The translations under genes were made by a program, and so were the position numbers. Positions 18,774 through 27,830 of a stretch of 64,000 nt of DNA are shown in pieces. Every line of letters starts with the position of its first letter. Position 1 is the stretch's first letter. Origin of the DNA: Mycobacterium pinniadriaticum. Lineage in GTDB: Bacteria > Actinomycetota > Actinomycetes > Mycobacteriales > Mycobacteriaceae. Where the stretch lies: contig NZ_JAPJDO010000018.1 of NCBI RefSeq assembly GCF_026242045.1, forward strand, positions 1 to 64,000. The letters are read 5' to 3'. The notes under the pieces were generated by a model. It was not told the DNA's origin and ran no database searches. It saw only the letters and a program-made list of their open reading frames with translations.

Positions 18774-21322
18774 GATTGCTCCTTCAGTTGCGGCATGCCC
18801 AGAACCACAGGCACCTTGCGCCCGGACCGTTCGGTGAACTCGACGGTGGGGTCGGGAACGTCGGGTGCGTTGACGAATGACACGAACCGGGACAGTTTGT
18901 CCGGGTCTTCCAGCACACCCTTCCACTCACACGCGTAGCCCGCGACATGTGCGGCGATCGCCGCCTCGAATTCCCCGGCCAGGCCCAGTGAGTCGTGGCA
19001 AACCACGTCCCGGACATGATCGAGGCCTCCGTCGAGAGCCTCCATCCACGGCGCGGTTCGTTGTAACCGGTCTGCGGTGCGGATGTAGAACATCAGGAAC
19101 CGGTCGATGTAGCTCACCAACGACTCGGTGTCCAGGTCCGAGGCCAGCAGTTGGGCGTGCCGCGGGCTCATCCCGCCATTGCCGCCGACGTAGAGGTTCC
19201 AGCCCTGCTCGGTAGCGATCACCCCGACGTCCTTGGACCGAGCCTCCGCACATTCGCGGGCACAGCCGGAGACGCCCATCTTGATCTTGTGTGGTGCGCG
19301 CAGGCCGCGGTAGCGGAGCTCGAGATCGATGGCCAGCTGCACCGAATCCTGTTGCCCATAACGGCACCAGTCGGTACCGACGCAACTCTTGACCGTGCGC
19401 AACGCCTTGCCGTAGGCGTGCCCGGACTCCATCCCGCCGTCGACCAGCCGGCGCCAGATCCCCGGCAGCTGATCGACCCGAGCACCGAACATGTCGATGC
19501 GCTGCCCCCCGGTGATCTTGGTGTAGAGACCGTAGTCGCGGGCGATCTCGCCGATCAGGATCAGATGTTCGGGGGTGATCTCGCCACCAGGAACCCGGGG
19601 CACCACCGAATAGCTGCCGTTGCGTTGGATGTTGGCCAGAAAATGGTCGTTGGTGTCCTGCAGCGAAGCCTGCTCGCCGTCGAGGATGTGGTCTGAGCCG
19701 GTGGAGGCCAGGATCGACGCGACCGCAGGCTTGCAGATGTCGCAGCCCTTTCCGGTCCCGAACTTGGCGATCAGCCCGGAAAACGTCCGGATTGATGTGG
19801 CGCTGATGATCTCGAACAGTTCGGCTCGCGACTGGCCGAAGTGCTCACACAGGGCAGTGGACTGCTCGACCCCCTCGGCATCGAGCAGTTGCTTGAGCAA
19901 CGGCACGCACGACCCGCAGGAGGTTCCCGCCGCGGTGCAGTTCTTCAGCGCGGCAACGTCAGAACAACCGTCGGCGATAGCGGCGACCAAGTCGCCCTTG
20001 CTCACGTTGTTGCAGGAACATATCTGCGCCGCGTCCGGCAGCGAACCCACGCCGAGCGCCGCCCCGCCGGAGTCGGCCTGCGATCCGGCGATCAGCGCCA
20101 GCGGATCCCCCGGCAGGCTGCTACCGATCATGGGCCGCAACACCCCGTAAGCCGACGCATCGCCGACCAGGATGCCGCCCAACAGCGTGGTCGCGTCGTC
20201 GGAGAGGACCAGTTTCGCATACGTCTGGCGGACCGCGTCGTTGACGACGACCTCAAGGCAGTTATCCGAAACACCATGCGCATCACCGAAACTCGCCACA
20301 TCGACGCCCAGCAGCTTGAGTTTCGTCGACGTGTCCGCTCCGGGGAACTCGGCAGATCCGCCGAGCAGCCGGTCGGCGACGACCTCGGCCGAGGTGTAGC
20401 CCGGCGCCACCAAGCCGTAGCACCGACCCTGGATCGCTGCCACCTCGCCGACAGCGAAGATGTCGGGATCGCTGGTCGCGCAGGTGAGGTCGGTCATGAC
20501 ACCGCCCCGCTCGGCAACGTGCAAACCGGCGGCACGGGCCAGTTCATCGCGCGGGCGCACGCCAGCGGCAAAGACCACGACGCCGGCCTCGATCACCGTC
20601 GAGTCGCTCAGCTCCACCCGCAGGCTGCCGGACTCGTCGGCGTCGATCGACTCCGTCCCCACCCCGACGTGCACCTGGATGCCCAGATCGGAGATCATCT
20701 TGACCAGCAGCGTTCCGCCACCTTCGTCGAGCTGCTGGGCCATCAGCCGGGGAGCCCGCTCCACCACGTGGGATGTCATGCCGAACCCACGCAGGGCGTT
20801 GGCCGCCTCCAAACCAAGCAGGCCGCCGCCGATCACCACACCGGACTTCGAACGTCCGGCCCGCATCGCGGCGACCGCACCGGCCCGGATGGCGTCGAGG
20901 TCGTCGAGGGTCCGGTAGACATGACAGCCGGGAAGGTCGTGACCGGGCACCGGCGGGACGAAGGCATACGAACCGGTAGCCAGCACCAGCGCGTCATAGC
21001 CGATGACGCCCCGGGGCGTCGTCACGGTCCTGGCTGACCGGTCGATAGCGGCGACCGCGCCGCCGAGCGACAGGGTGACTTGATCGTCGTCGACGTAGGT
21101 GTTGCCGGACAACGCCATGCGCGCACGGTCCCAATGTTCGGTGTATCCGGTCAGGCCCACCCGGTCGTATGCAGGATCGGCCTCTTCACCGAGAATTGTT
21201 ACTCGCCAATAATTCTCGGCATCACGCGAGCGCAACGCCTCGACCAGGCGATGGCCCACCATGCCATGACCCACGACGACAAGGTGTTTCGAACCTGTGC
21301 GACCGTCTCGATGCGACACCAT
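18770..21322 (-). CDS. nirB: Assimilatory nitrite reductase large subunit NirB
   Basis: NirB reduces nitrite to ammonium with NADH. The 850 residues comprise an FAD/NAD(P)H pyridine nucleotide-disulfide reductase part (about 10-330, VVVGHGMVGHRL and a second GG-rich motif VVIGGGLLGLEAA), a BFD-like 2Fe-2S domain (about 430-480, CSCNNVSKGD and TSCGSCVPLL), then the ferredoxin-like sirohaem half with 4Fe-4S ligands CVGTDWC and CARECAEA at about 640-690. Length equals the usual NirB. It diverges from narK across 466 bases. Confidence 0.95.
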   Translation of the reverse strand: MVSHRDGRTGSKHLVVVGHGMVGHRLVEALRSRDAENYWRVTILGEEADPAYDRVGLTGYTEHWDRARMALSGNTYVDDDQVTLSLGGAVAAIDRSARTVTTPRGVIGYDALVLATGSYAFVPPVPGHDLPGCHVYRTLDDLDAIRAGAVAAMRAGRSKSGVVIGGGLLGLEAANALRGFGMTSHVVERAPRLMAQQLDEGGGTLLVKMISDLGIQVHVGVGTESIDADESGSLRVELSDSTVIEAGVVVFAAGVRPRDELARAAGLHVAERGGVMTDLTCATSDPDIFAVGEVAAIQGRCYGLVAPGYTSAEVVADRLLGGSAEFPGADTSTKLKLLGVDVASFGDAHGVSDNCLEVVVNDAVRQTYAKLVLSDDATTLLGGILVGDASAYGVLRPMIGSSLPGDPLALIAGSQADSGGAALGVGSLPDAAQICSCNNVSKGDLVAAIADGCSDVAALKNCTAAGTSCGSCVPLLKQLLDAEGVEQSTALCEHFGQSRAELFEIISATSIRTFSGLIAKFGTGKGCDICKPAVASILASTGSDHILDGEQASLQDTNDHFLANIQRNGSYSVVPRVPGGEITPEHLILIGEIARDYGLYTKITGGQRIDMFGARVDQLPGIWRRLVDGGMESGHAYGKALRTVKSCVGTDWCRYGQQDSVQLAIDLELRYRGLRAPHKIKMGVSGCARECAEARSKDVGVIATEQGWNLYVGGNGGMSPRHAQLLASDLDTESLVSYIDRFLMFYIRTADRLQRTAPWMEALDGGLDHVRDVVCHDSLGLAGEFEAAIAAHVAGYACEWKGVLEDPDKLSRFVSFVNAPDVPDPTVEFTERSGRKVPVVLGMPQLKEQS

Positions 21323-21788
21323 GCCGCCACCCTACGAATCCGATGTTGCGAACTTGATCGGAGCGTGTGAACGCACCATCACTGTGTGCTCACATGGCAG
21401 TCGGCCACCCGGTGAGATCTGTCTGCGAACCATCCAGGGGCGGGAATTTAGTGGTTGCAGGGCTTCGTATTCCACGGCGGCCTTCTGGATTCGCGGGTAC
21501 CTAGCCATTGGCTCCCGCCCGCGGCATCGTCACCCGATCGACCGACCCGAAACTAGGAGCCGATTGTTTCGCCTGTATTTCCGACATGGGTCAACGATGA
21601 ATACCGATGCTGGCAAAGCGATGTGGGGCGCGCTGAGAAGTTAGTTGCGGCAGATTAACCGTGACAGGTCGCTGGTGTAACACGAGATCCTTAGCGTTGT
21701 CGGCATCGCAACACCCGGATCAGAGGTTCTCACCCACTTTGCGGGGCCGTCCCACCGGGCCGGGGCCGTCGTCAGACAGGAAGTCCGA
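21323..21788. other. Divergent nirB / narK control region
   Basis: The 466 bases between two divergent nitrogen genes hold no convincing ORF. An inverted repeat lies at 21548-21571. GTGAC (21661) and GTAAC (21677) resemble half-sites of GlnR boxes, but the 16-base spacing is not the 22-base pitch of the known consensus. In M. smegmatis, GlnR and NnaR control the equivalent genes, so sites are expected here. Confidence 0.5.
21548..21571. promoter_or_regulatory. Inverted repeat CGAAAC-N12-GTTTCG
   Basis: CGAAAC (21548-21553) and GTTTCG (21566-21571) form a perfect 6-bp inverted repeat about 220 bases from each flanking start. The GAAAC word is also part of GlnR boxes. An operator for GlnR or NnaR is a guess. 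Confidence 0.3.
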
Positions 21789-23180
21789 ATGACCATCACC
21801 AGCACTGAGCCCACCCTCGACTCAGGCGCCACCTCGACCCGAAAGGGAAAGCACTGGATCGAGCACTGGACGCCCGAGGACCCGGAATTCTGGTCCAGCG
21901 TCGGCCGGCCGATCGCCCGCCGCAATCTGATCTTCTCCATCTTCGCCGAGCACATCGGATTCTCGGTGTGGCTGCTGTGGAGCATCGTCGTGGTTCAGAT
22001 GACCGCCGGTGCGAACGGGGCCGCGACGGCGTCGGGCTGGGCACTGACCACCACCCAGGCGCTGTGGCTGGTGGCGGTGCCCAGCGGCGTGGGCGCGTTC
22101 CTCCGGATCCCCTACACCTTCGCGGTACCCGTGTTCGGCGGGCGCAACTGGACGGTGATCTCGGCCATGATGTTGCTGATTCCGTGTCTGTTGATGGCCT
22201 GGGTCGTCACCGATCCGAGCATCAACTTCGCCGTCCTGCTCCTGATCGCGGCCACCGCCGGCTTCGGTGGCGGCAACTTCGCTTCCTCGATGGCCAACAT
22301 CTCGTTCTTCTACCCGGAGAAGGAGAAAGGTTGGGCGCTGGGCCTCAATGCTGCCGGCGGCAACATCGGCGTTGCCGTCGCGCAAAAACTCATCCCGATG
22401 GTTGTGGTGGCCGGCGGCGGACTCGCCCTGTCCCGCGCGGGCCTCTTCTACGTTCCCTTCGCCATCACCGCAGCGGTATGTGCGTTTCTGTTCATGAACA
22501 ACCTTTCCGAGGCCAAGGCCGACGTGAAACCGGTCTGGCAGTCGCTGCGGCACGCCGACACCTGGGTGATGTCGCTGCTCTACATCGGCACGTTCGGATC
22601 GTTCATCGGCTACTCGGCGGCGTTCCCGACGCTGCTCAAGGCGGTCTTCGGTCGCGGTGACATCGCGTTGGCGTGGGCGTTCCTCGGTGCGGGCATCGGT
22701 TCGATCGCCCGCCCGCTGGGCGGCAAGCTGTCCGACCGGGTCGGTGGGGCACGGATCACCGCGATCAGCTTCGTGATGCTGGCCCTGGGCGCCGCGGCCG
22801 CGCTGTGGTCGGTGCAGGAAAAGAATCTGCCGGTCTTCTTCGCCGCGTTCATGTTCCTGTTCGTCGCAACCGGAATCGGCAACGGCTCGACCTACCGGAT
22901 GATCTCGAAGATCTTCCAGGTCAAGGGCTTCGACGCCGGCGGTGATCCCGACACCATGGTGTCCATGCGGCGGCAGGCGGCGGGCGCGCTGGGTATCATC
23001 TCCTCGGTCGGCGCGTTCGGCGGGTTCATCGTCCCACTGGCGTACGCCTGGTCAAAGGCGACCTTCGGCAACATCGAGCCCGCACTGCAGTTTTACGTGG
23101 TGTTCTTCCTGCTGCTGCTGGGCGTGACCTGGTTCTGCTATCTGCGCAAGGGCACCCGGATGGCACAGGCCGGAGTCTGA
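21789..23180 (+). CDS. narK: Nitrate/nitrite transporter (NarK/NasA type, MFS)
   Basis: This 463-residue MFS transporter has about 12 hydrophobic segments. The nitrate-porter signatures are visible: GGGNFASSMANISFFYPEKE near residue 165, with the conserved Gly-rich stretch following (GLNAAGGNIGVAV), and the related second one in the C-terminal half (MRRQAAGALGIISSVGAFGG). ATG 21789 follows an AGGAAG site. It is the first gene of narK-nasN and imports nitrate for assimilation. M. tuberculosis NarK2 is a relative. Confidence 0.93.
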   Translation: MTITSTEPTLDSGATSTRKGKHWIEHWTPEDPEFWSSVGRPIARRNLIFSIFAEHIGFSVWLLWSIVVVQMTAGANGAATASGWALTTTQALWLVAVPSGVGAFLRIPYTFAVPVFGGRNWTVISAMMLLIPCLLMAWVVTDPSINFAVLLLIAATAGFGGGNFASSMANISFFYPEKEKGWALGLNAAGGNIGVAVAQKLIPMVVVAGGGLALSRAGLFYVPFAITAAVCAFLFMNNLSEAKADVKPVWQSLRHADTWVMSLLYIGTFGSFIGYSAAFPTLLKAVFGRGDIALAWAFLGAGIGSIARPLGGKLSDRVGGARITAISFVMLALGAAAALWSVQEKNLPVFFAAFMFLFVATGIGNGSTYRMISKIFQVKGFDAGGDPDTMVSMRRQAAGALGIISSVGAFGGFIVPLAYAWSKATFGNIEPALQFYVVFFLLLLGVTWFCYLRKGTRMAQAGV

Positions 23181-23235
23181 GCGCCCAGCCGACGGGCGGC
23201 ATGGCCCGATGACCTGAGAGGAGACCGCGGCGTTC

Positions 23236-26200
23236 GTGGCCGGTGAGAACGAGATGACATCCGCAGTACGGACCCTGTGTTCGTACTGCGGTGTCGGCTG
23301 CGGCATCGAGGTCCAGACCCGGCACGATGCCGAGTCCGGGATCGCAACCATCACCCGCGTCAGCGGAGACAAGTCGCACCCCACCAATTTCGGACGGCTG
23401 TGCACCAAAGGGGCCACCCACGCGGAGATGATGGCGGCTCGGGACACCAGACTCACCACCGCGCTCGTCCGGCCCGGACGCGACGAAGAACCCGTCGAAA
23501 CCCCGGTGGACGATGCGGTGGCCGAAGTCGCGGATCGACTGCGCGCCATCATCTCCGAGCACGGCCCGGATGCTGTCGCGCTCTATGTCTCCGGCCAGAT
23601 GTCGCTAGAAGCCCAATACCTGGCCAACAAACTGGCCAAGGGCTACCTGCGCACCGTCCACATCGAATCCAACTCCAGACTGTGCATGGCCAGCGCCGGG
23701 ACAGGCTACAAGCAGTCGCTCGGCGCCGACGGGCCGCCCGGTTCGTACACTGACTTCGACTGTGCCGAACTGTTTTTCGTGATCGGGTCGAATATGGCCG
23801 ACTGCCATCCCATCCTTTTTCTTCGGATGGCGGATCGGCTCAAAGCGGGCGCGAAGCTCATCGTGGTGGACCCGCGTCGCACTACGACCGCCGAAAAGGC
23901 CGACCTGCACCTGCCGATTCGGCCGGGGACCGATCTGGCGCTGCTCAACGGCCTGCTGCACCTACTCGTCGAGTCGCGCGACATCGACCACGAATTCATC
24001 GCCGAGCACACCGAGGGTTGGGAGGCGATGCCGGAGTTCCTGGCCGACTACCCACCGGCCCGAGTAGCCGAGATCACCGGGCTGGCCGAGGCCGACATCC
24101 GGCGCGCCGCCGCCATGATCGCCGATGCCGGCGAATGGATGTCGTGCTGGACGATGGGACTCAACCAGAGCACCCACGGCACCTGGAACACCAACGCCAT
24201 CTGCAATCTTCACCTGGCGACCGGGGCCATCTGCCGGCCGGGCAGCGGCCCGATGTCACTGACGGGCCAGCCCAACGCCATGGGCGGGCGCGAGATGGGA
24301 TACATGGGACCGGGTCTGCCCGGCCAGCGCTCGGTGCTGTCGCCCGGGGACCGTGAATTCGTCGAACAACAGTGGGACCTCGAGCCCGGCACCATCCGAA
24401 GTGATGTCGGCCCGGGCACGATCGCGATGTTCGAACAGATGGCGGCCGGCTATATCAAAGCGTGCTGGATCGTCTGCACCAACCCGGTTGTCAGCGTGGC
24501 CAACCGGGCAACGGTGGCCGCCGGCCTACAGGCCGCGGAACTGGTCGTCACTCAAGATGTTTACGCCGACACCGCGACCAATCGGTACGCCGACATCGTC
24601 TTGCCGGCCACACTGTGGGCGGAAGCCGACGCGGTGATGGTGAATTCCGATCGCACTCTGACACTGCTCGCCGAGTCGATTCCACCGCCAGGGTCGGCTC
24701 GACCCGACTGGGAGTTGATCTGTGACGTCGCCGAGCAGCTCGGATTCGGCGAGGCGTTCTCCTTCAAGAGCAGCGAGGAGATCTTCGACGAGATCCGCCG
24801 GTTCGCGAATCCGAAGACCGGCTACGATCTGCGCGGCGCCAGCTACGAGCGGCTGCGACAGGGTCCGTTGCAGTGGCCGGTCCCACCGGAACCAGCTGGC
24901 GGCGACACCGGCCGCAACCCGATCCGCTATCTCAACGACGGTGTCAGCCAGGAGCTTCACGTCGATTCCAACGGCTACCGTCCGCGCCTGGCGTTTCCGA
25001 CCCCGTCACGGCGTGCGGTGTTCCACCCGCGCCCGCATCTTCCCGCCGCCGAGCTGCCCGACGACGACTACCCGACGATCCTCAACACCGGTCGGTTGCA
25101 ACACCAGTGGCACACAATGACCAAAACCGGCCGGGTGGACAAGCTCAACAAGCTCAACGGCCAGCCGTTCATCGAGATCCACCCCGATGACGCGAAGGCC
25201 ACGGGCATCGTCGATCGCCAGCCCACCGAAGTCGTCTCGCGGCGGGGACGCGCGGTGCTGCCGGCGGTGATCACCGACCGGGTGCGGCCCGGCAACTGCT
25301 TCGTCCCCTTTCATTGGAACGACCAGCAGGGCGAGAACCTCACGATCAACGCGGTGACCAGTGACGCCGTCGACCCCGACTCACTGCAGCCGGAGTTCAA
25401 AGTGTGCGCGGTCCGGCTGCGGCCGTTACCTATTGACAGCGCGCCACCCAGTACTCACCCGCTCGCCCTCGCCCTGGGGATCACCGAGGCAGCCCCGGTT
25501 CTCGATGACGATGAGATGACCTATCTCGCCGGATTCTTGGCCGGGGTACCGAACAGCCAGGCGGGGGTCCCGGTATTGCCCGCGTCGGCTCCGGTGAGCC
25601 GCAAGGCGCGGCTGTGGATCGACGGCATGCTCGCCGGAGCACACTCGCGCGCCGGGGTAGGCGGCTCGGTCGAGGACGACACCGACGGCTCACTGGTGAT
25701 CTGGGGATCGCAGACCGGCAACGCCGAAGAAATCGCCGCACAGTTCGCCACCCGACTGGGCGGCAAGCCGCGCCTGGTCACGATGAACGATTGCACCCTC
25801 GACCAGCTGACGACGGCATCGCAGGCAATCGTGGTGACAAGCACATTCGGTGACGGCGGCCCACCGGACAACGCCTCAGACTTCTGGGATCGCATCACCG
25901 CGACCGACGCGCCGGAACTACCGAAGCTCCGGTACGCGGTGCTCGGGATCGGCGACCGCTCCTACGACAACTTCTGCGGCTATGCGAAATCGGTGGACGC
26001 CCGACTCGCCGAACTCGGCGCGACCAGGTTGACCGACTGCACGGTATGCGAAATCCACGACGAGGATCCGGTCGTCGACTGGACTGAGCGGGTGGCGGAA
26101 CTCATGCGCGAAGCCGGCGGCGCCACCCTCGCGACCTCCGCACCGGTCGGCGTGACTGTCACCAAGGCGGCGGGGCCGTTCACCCGGTCCGATCCGATCT

Positions 26201-27291
26201 TCGCGCCGTTGAGTCGTAACGTCCGGCTCACGCCGGAGACAGCTGAAAAGGAAGTGCGCCAGTTCGGATTCGACATCTCCGCCTATGACGTCGGCTATTC
26301 GGTCGGCGATTCACTGGGTATCTGGGCCGCCAACAGTTCGCACTCCGTCCAAAGCTGGTTGTCGGCAACCGGCCTCGATCCAAACGCGGCGGTCACCGTC
26401 GACGGATCCGAACGGAGCCTGCGAGACGCATTGACCTGGGCCTACGATATCTGCCGGGTGACGCCCGATCTGCTCTCCTTCGTGTCCGAGCACTGTGGCG
26501 ACCCCTCGGCCGCGCAGATTCTCGGCGCCCCACGCCCCAAGCTCGACGCGTGGCTGACCAACCGCAACGGGCTGGATCTGGTCCGGGAGTTCACCGTGCG
26601 GGCCGACCCGGCCGAATGGCAGACCGCGCTGGTGCGGCTGGCCCCGCGCCAGTACTCGATCTCGACCAGTCCCCTGGTTCATCCGCATGAGATCGGGCTG
26701 ACCGTATCGGTGGTCCGCTATCGCGGCAGCGACGGAAGCCCGCGCGGCGGGGTCGCCTCGACTTTCCTTGCCGATCTTCCCGACGACACCCGGGTCCCGG
26801 TGTTCCTGCAACGCTCACCCAACTTCAGGCCGCCACAGGATTCGCAGACCCCGATGATCATGGTCGGTCCCGGTACCGGGATCGCACCGTTCCGGGGCTT
26901 TCTGCAGGAGCGCCGCGCACTGGGGCATACCGGACGCAACTGGCTGTTCTTCGGCGACCAGCATCGTGCCCAGAACTTCTACTACCGCGAAGAGCTCGAG
27001 CACATGGTGAGCGACGGCCTGCTCAGCTATCTCGATCTTGCGTTCTCCCGCGATCAGGATCAACGGATCTACGTGCAGCACAAGATGATCGATCAAGGTG
27101 CCGAAGTGTGGCGCTGGCTGGCCGAAGGTGCGCACTTCTATGTGTGCGGTGACGCGGCGAGGATGGCCAAGGACGTCGACGATGCCCTTGTCAAGATCCT
27201 CCGGACACACGGCGGGATGTCGAATCAAGTGGCCGCCGACTACAAGCGTGAAATGGTGGCAGAGAAGCGGTATGTCCGCGACGTGTACTGA
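23236..27291 (+). CDS. nasN: Diflavin assimilatory nitrate reductase
   Basis: This 1351-residue fusion reduces nitrate to nitrite with NADPH electrons. Residues about 1-740 are a molybdopterin (bis-MGD) reductase: 4Fe-4S ligands CSYCGVGC and LCTKG at the N-terminus, and the likely Mo ligand C150 in RLCMASA. A flavodoxin domain follows (about 818-965, GSQTGNAEE at 824). The rest is a CysJ-like FAD/NADPH reductase (RQYSISTS near 1138, VGPGTGIAPFRGF near 1210, YVCGDAARM, final aromatic Tyr). A monomeric diflavin enzyme of this build, NasN, is known from M. smegmatis. GTG 23236 has GAGGAGA about 11 bases upstream; ATG 23254 is a close alternative. Confidence 0.92.
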   Translation: MAGENEMTSAVRTLCSYCGVGCGIEVQTRHDAESGIATITRVSGDKSHPTNFGRLCTKGATHAEMMAARDTRLTTALVRPGRDEEPVETPVDDAVAEVADRLRAIISEHGPDAVALYVSGQMSLEAQYLANKLAKGYLRTVHIESNSRLCMASAGTGYKQSLGADGPPGSYTDFDCAELFFVIGSNMADCHPILFLRMADRLKAGAKLIVVDPRRTTTAEKADLHLPIRPGTDLALLNGLLHLLVESRDIDHEFIAEHTEGWEAMPEFLADYPPARVAEITGLAEADIRRAAAMIADAGEWMSCWTMGLNQSTHGTWNTNAICNLHLATGAICRPGSGPMSLTGQPNAMGGREMGYMGPGLPGQRSVLSPGDREFVEQQWDLEPGTIRSDVGPGTIAMFEQMAAGYIKACWIVCTNPVVSVANRATVAAGLQAAELVVTQDVYADTATNRYADIVLPATLWAEADAVMVNSDRTLTLLAESIPPPGSARPDWELICDVAEQLGFGEAFSFKSSEEIFDEIRRFANPKTGYDLRGASYERLRQGPLQWPVPPEPAGGDTGRNPIRYLNDGVSQELHVDSNGYRPRLAFPTPSRRAVFHPRPHLPAAELPDDDYPTILNTGRLQHQWHTMTKTGRVDKLNKLNGQPFIEIHPDDAKATGIVDRQPTEVVSRRGRAVLPAVITDRVRPGNCFVPFHWNDQQGENLTINAVTSDAVDPDSLQPEFKVCAVRLRPLPIDSAPPSTHPLALALGITEAAPVLDDDEMTYLAGFLAGVPNSQAGVPVLPASAPVSRKARLWIDGMLAGAHSRAGVGGSVEDDTDGSLVIWGSQTGNAEEIAAQFATRLGGKPRLVTMNDCTLDQLTTASQAIVVTSTFGDGGPPDNASDFWDRITATDAPELPKLRYAVLGIGDRSYDNFCGYAKSVDARLAELGATRLTDCTVCEIHDEDPVVDWTERVAELMREAGGATLATSAPVGVTVTKAAGPFTRSDPIFAPLSRNVRLTPETAEKEVRQFGFDISAYDVGYSVGDSLGIWAANSSHSVQSWLSATGLDPNAAVTVDGSERSLRDALTWAYDICRVTPDLLSFVSEHCGDPSAAQILGAPRPKLDAWLTNRNGLDLVREFTVRADPAEWQTALVRLAPRQYSISTSPLVHPHEIGLTVSVVRYRGSDGSPRGGVASTFLADLPDDTRVPVFLQRSPNFRPPQDSQTPMIMVGPGTGIAPFRGFLQERRALGHTGRNWLFFGDQHRAQNFYYREELEHMVSDGLLSYLDLAFSRDQDQRIYVQHKMIDQGAEVWRWLAEGAHFYVCGDAARMAKDVDDALVKILRTHGGMSNQVAADYKREMVAEKRYVRDVY

Positions 27292-27326
27292 GCGGGAACT
27301 CTTTTCGCGGTGGTAGCACACCGACC

Positions 27327-27764
27327 TCAGGCCAGGATTGCGGCCAACGTATGCCAGCGACGATGCCGGTGGGCAAAGATCACCTTGATGAACAACCTGG
27401 TGGCGAAGCCGATCACGCCGTCGTCGACCTCGATCTCGTCGGTGTAGCGACAGCGGTGTTCGTCGATGGGAACAAACGTGAGCCGGTGGTTCCAGGTTCT
27501 GATGGGTCCGCCGTGTTCGTTGGTATAGAGGACCAGATCGTCGAGCTGCTTGATTTCGATGTGGTGCGTCCAGGACGGGATGATGCCGAACCACCACAGC
27601 CGTGCCGAGGCGCTCGCTCCGACGTCAAAATGCTCGGGGGCGACCAGCCTGGGCAGTTGGACGATGGGGCTGAGCACGAACCGCATGAGTTCCGGTTTGC
27701 GCGCGAGCGCCGCCGCGGTCTGCGCCGGGAGCGGCAGCTCGGTGCTGACCGCGACGGTGCCCAT
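27327..27764 (-). CDS. SRPBCC-fold protein
   Basis: This is a 145-residue protein of the START/Bet v1 (SRPBCC) fold: hydrophobic-pocket pattern with strands around HIEIKQLDDLVLYTNE and WNHRLTFVPIDEHRCRYTDEIEV, then a C-terminal helix. There is no signal peptide. It ends 35 bases from the nasN stop, on the opposite strand. The ligand is unknown. Confidence 0.75.
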   Translation of the reverse strand: MGTVAVSTELPLPAQTAAALARKPELMRFVLSPIVQLPRLVAPEHFDVGASASARLWWFGIIPSWTHHIEIKQLDDLVLYTNEHGGPIRTWNHRLTFVPIDEHRCRYTDEIEVDDGVIGFATRLFIKVIFAHRHRRWHTLAAILA

Positions 27765-27796
27765 CAGGGGTACCGGAAGGTCGTCACCCGAGTAAG

Positions 27797-27830
27797 GGTA
27801 GCCAGATAAGTCAGGGGTGTGTGGGCTACC
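27797..27830. terminator. Inverted repeat at the dnaE2 3' end
   Basis: GGTAGCC (27797-27803) and GGCTACC (27824-27830) form a perfect 7-bp stem around a 20-base loop. It includes the dnaE2 stop codon and lies before the SRPBCC gene on the same strand. It could end dnaE2 transcription; the long loop and lack of a T tract keep this weak. Confidence 0.25.

Noticed and set aside
21661..21681. GlnR box at narK
   Set aside because: The two words GTGAC and GTAAC are 16 bases apart, not 22, and no GAAAC partner lies at the proper distance.
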